This document shows, one piece after another, positions 61,270-64,000 of a DNA stretch of 64,000 nt. Source of the stretch: Pestalotiopsis fici W106-1 (lineage: Eukaryota; Ascomycota; Sordariomycetes; Amphisphaeriales; Sporocadaceae); assembly GCF_000516985.1 (NCBI RefSeq), contig NW_006917097.1:2232001-2296000 (forward strand). The letters are read 5' to 3'. A program made the position numbers and the translations under genes. Position 1 is the stretch's first letter. Each line of letters begins with the position of its first letter. The notes below the pieces were generated by a model. It did no database searches and was not told the origin of the DNA. It was given only the letters and a program-made list of their open reading frames with translations.

Positions 61270-62384
61270 ATGCCGTTCGACACCGAGCTCACACGCCGTC
61301 TCGGCATCAGGATCCCCGTCGTGCAGGGCGGGATGCAACATGTTGGTTACGCCGAGCTCGCCTCTGCCGTGTCCAACGCGGGTGGCTTGGGCATCCTGAC
61401 TGCCCTGACCCAGCCGACACCGGAAGACCTGAGGAAGGAAATCCGTAAGACAAGAACAATGACCAAGTATCCTTTTGGTGTCAACATCACCCTGCTGCCA
61501 ACGCTCAACCCTCCAGATTACGGTGCCTATACTCAGGTCGTCATTGACGAGGGCATCAAAGTCGTTGAGACTGCCGGAAACAGCCCCGGGCCTGTCATTT
61601 CAAGACTCAAGGCCGCTGGCATCATCGTCCTGCACAAGTGTACCACCATTAGACATGCACAGAGCGCCATTAAACTCGGCGTTGACTTTCTTTCAATAGA
61701 CGGCTTTGAATGTGCCGGGTGAGTTACCAAACATGCCCTTTCCCTGGCTTGGACGACCTGACTACTGACACATGACATACAGACACGTAGGCGAGTCAGA
61801 TATTACAAATTTCATCCTGTTGAACCGGGCTCGCCAATCGCTCAAGGTACCTTTCATTGCCTCAGGCGGCCTGGCTGATGGCCAAGGCCTGGCTGCCGCC
61901 TTGTGCCTTGGCGCGGAAGGGATCAACATGGGCACTCGGTTCATGTGCACGGTTGAGGCGCCCATCCACCACAACATCAAGGAGGCCATTGTCAAGGCGT
62001 CGGAGACCGACACGGCCTTGGTAATGAGGCGCTGGACTAACACCACCAGACTATTCAAGAACAAGGTGACTGAAGCCGCCCTCAAGGTGGAGCGGGAAAG
62101 CAAGTCGGACAAGTTTGACGAGATGGCACCGCTCGTCAGCGGCAAACGTGGACGCGAGGTCTTCATCAATGGTGATCCTGACTATGGAGTGAGTCACCTA
62201 CGCCACAATGCAAACGTACCTTTGACTAATAAAAATATTCGCACAGGTCTGGACCGCCGGTCAGGTCATTGGTCTTATTCACGACATTCCTACATGCCAG
62301 GAACTTGTGACACGTATTGAGAAGGAGGCTGAGGAAACATTGACGTCCAAGCTCAAGCTGACTACATCAAAGGCGAAGCTATAG
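61270..62384 (+). CDS. Nitronate monooxygenase (2-nitropropane dioxygenase family)
   Basis: Three exons (61270-61718, 61783-62188, 62247-62384) encode 330 residues with consistent phases. It starts MPFDTELTRRLGIRIPVVQG, followed by GGMQHVGYAELASAVSNAG. YPFGVNITLL, the likely catalytic His in ECAGHVGE (across the first intron) and the FMN phosphate loop (IASGGLADGQGLAAALCLGA then GINMGTRF) are all present. The enzyme oxidises alkyl nitronates such as propionate-3-nitronate to carbonyl products with flavin, protecting against nitro toxins; the exact substrate is not readable here. Length and order are normal for fungal members. An in-frame upstream start at 61213 would add 19 residues and is less likely because the family begins at the chosen site. 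Confidence 0.94.
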
Positions 62385-64000
62385 ATGGATAGACTCGTAC
62401 TATTGCATGATATTGATTCCATGGCCGTATCTGCTCACGAAAGCTCAACTGCGGCTCATTAGCCGGGCGTTGATCACTACTGAATAGGAAGTACCCTTTT
62501 TGCGCATCTTAAAGCTTAGCACGTAAATAGACTACAAAGAAGATGCTTTTCTAGTACGAGATTTGCGCGGCGACGGAGTTCCCTCCGTCAATAAATTAAA
62601 ATCTGACTTGTCACTGACTGTCTAAAGTGCGCGCCACAACGCCGGGCCGCACCGTCCAACCGCGTGTTGACAAACAAGGGCCCCATTGCTATATGTGACG
62701 GAGCGTTATAGTCAATAATTCCCACAGGAGCGGTTGGCGAAATGCACGTCTTGTAGATCATTGATCGGATCATCAGTTCCGGATGGATCTAGATTCGTAA
62801 ACATGTGCTGCTTATCATGTCCAATGACAGTAATCTCTGCGGGCGTGGGGATTGCCTGTTGAACGAAACAAAACTTTCTTCTTTTTCTTCTCCCTCCCTC
62901 AAATCTCTGGATACATTGAGCAGGGAAGGAAAGAAGAAAAATAAGAATGAGATGAGCCCCTCGCCCCCCCCCTCGGCGCGCAGCTAGGGCATGGGGGGTC
63001 TCTTGGCTTCGTTGGGTTTACCCTGGCTTTTGCCTGACCTTGTATCTAGTACCAAGGTCTCGTAATTACATTAAAGAATAACAAATAAATGATAGTATTA
63101 ATTAATTGACAATCAACAGGCCTCGGCCCAAGTGATCTGCATTTCCACGGCCCTACAAGGCTGCAACTGTGGATACTACGGAAAAGCAACCGGCAGGCAT
63201 TTCTCACATGGCTTGTCAGATGATAGGTTGCGGCGCTATGCCCGCTTACGTTTTTGTCTCTTCTTCACATTCTTTTTATTTTCTTTCTTTTCCTCCCATG
63301 GTCCACCATTTCCCAGCTTTGGAATCACATATTGCCGCCCTCCTCTAGACAGCTACTGTGACTCAACTTTGCTGCGCTGGATGGCGTAGGCACAATAAAA
63401 TGTTAGGATGATGCCAGTGAGCCATTCCCGGGATTATCTCTGTCTCATAAATTTGTCTTTCATCTTTGTCTTACAATGGCAAACGCCACGAAAAGAGACG
63501 AGGCTGGTCAACGCGCGCTGCGTTGTATCAAATGATCAAGAAATAGAAAATGAGATACATGATTCCAAATAAAAGCGGCAAAGCTCCACAGTCAACATCT
63601 CGGCCGATTGCACTACATTTTCTTCTTTCCAAAGCCCGAGGAACGGGGATCCACCAATGAGCCAAGCTCATATGTACAAAGAATGCAAGAGACAAGCCCC
63701 AAGAACATGGATCTACCAATGAGGAGGTAGTAAAAAAAGCAAAATTAGAATTAAAAGAAAAAAAAAATTGGACAAATGATATATGGTTCCGAAGGGAAAG
63801 TAACTCGCAAGGTCCTCTGACTTACGACCTATCATATCCCTTTCGACAGCAACACAACAGTGTAGTTAGGCACGCGCAAAGGGAATGAAAAAGAGAGCCG
63901 CCCCGCCTGGGCCCTGCGGGAGCGGATATCTTTCCGCAGTTACTCATGAGTGGTCCTTTTCGACGTGATATAGATTATATGCAACATTGAAAGAACCAAT
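62385..64000. other. Intergenic to window end
   Basis: No supported gene. It includes the 3' UTR of the nitronate monooxygenase, homopolymer tracts and an imperfect direct repeat described separately. Confidence 0.5.
63632..63723. repeat. Imperfect 30-nt direct repeat, 62 nt apart
   Basis: The segments 63632-63661 and 63694-63723 match at about 24 of 30 positions, both ending in ACCAATGAG. They may be remnants of a duplication. Confidence 0.6.

Noticed and set aside
1..64000. CRISPR arrays, rRNA genes, intact transposons
   Set aside because: No regular spaced repeats, no rRNA-like sequence and no transposase or reverse-transcriptase frames were seen in the window.

Overview
The window looks like nuclear DNA of a filamentous ascomycete, probably Sordariomycetes and plausibly Hypocreales. 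The genes carry short introns (about 50 to 280 bp) with GT..AG ends. Homologues include fungal HET and NACHT proteins, Tvp18, Aim21, an ArAE_2-type transporter, seipin and NTF2. There is one run of 100 Ns. The organism assignment is inferred from gene content and I could not test it by a search. All exon models below were built by hand from splice motifs and reading-frame continuity.

Left part (1-15 kb): a SurE-TTL fusion like yeast Pby1 (minus strand), an F-BAR/SH3 cytokinesis scaffold of the Cdc15/Imp2/Hof1 type, seipin (its start codon is cut off from the rest by an intron), and an acidic DUF7918-like protein. These are housekeeping genes separated by 0.7-1.8 kb spacers.

Middle part (15-28.4 kb): an accessory block. 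It has a HET-domain gene broken by one in-frame TGA, a bacterial-type flavin monooxygenase with fungal introns, a large NLR-like gene joining a SesB-type alpha/beta-hydrolase, a NACHT ATPase and a C-terminal degenerate protein kinase, and a second kinase-like gene whose catalytic-loop Asp is replaced by Ser. HET and SesB-NACHT genes are typical of fungal non-self recognition, so this block is the best candidate for an unusual system. The NLR with a pseudokinase tail next to a separate kinase-like gene is the main highlight.

Right part (28.6-49.7 kb): conserved cell-biology and metabolic genes. These are Aim21 (actin patches), Tvp18 (Golgi), NTF2 (nuclear import), an eleven-exon ArAE_2/FUSC-type membrane protein (Bre4-like), a small two-segment membrane protein of unknown function, an Fpg/MutM DNA glycosylase and a PRPP synthetase subunit. 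The spacer between Fpg and PRPP synthetase contains the assembly gap and abnormal poly-C/poly-G runs.

Far right (49.7-64 kb): gene-poor. I can support only an 88-residue single-dsRBD protein and a nitronate monooxygenase. The long spacers hold microsatellites and homopurine/homopyrimidine tracts but no convincing further genes.
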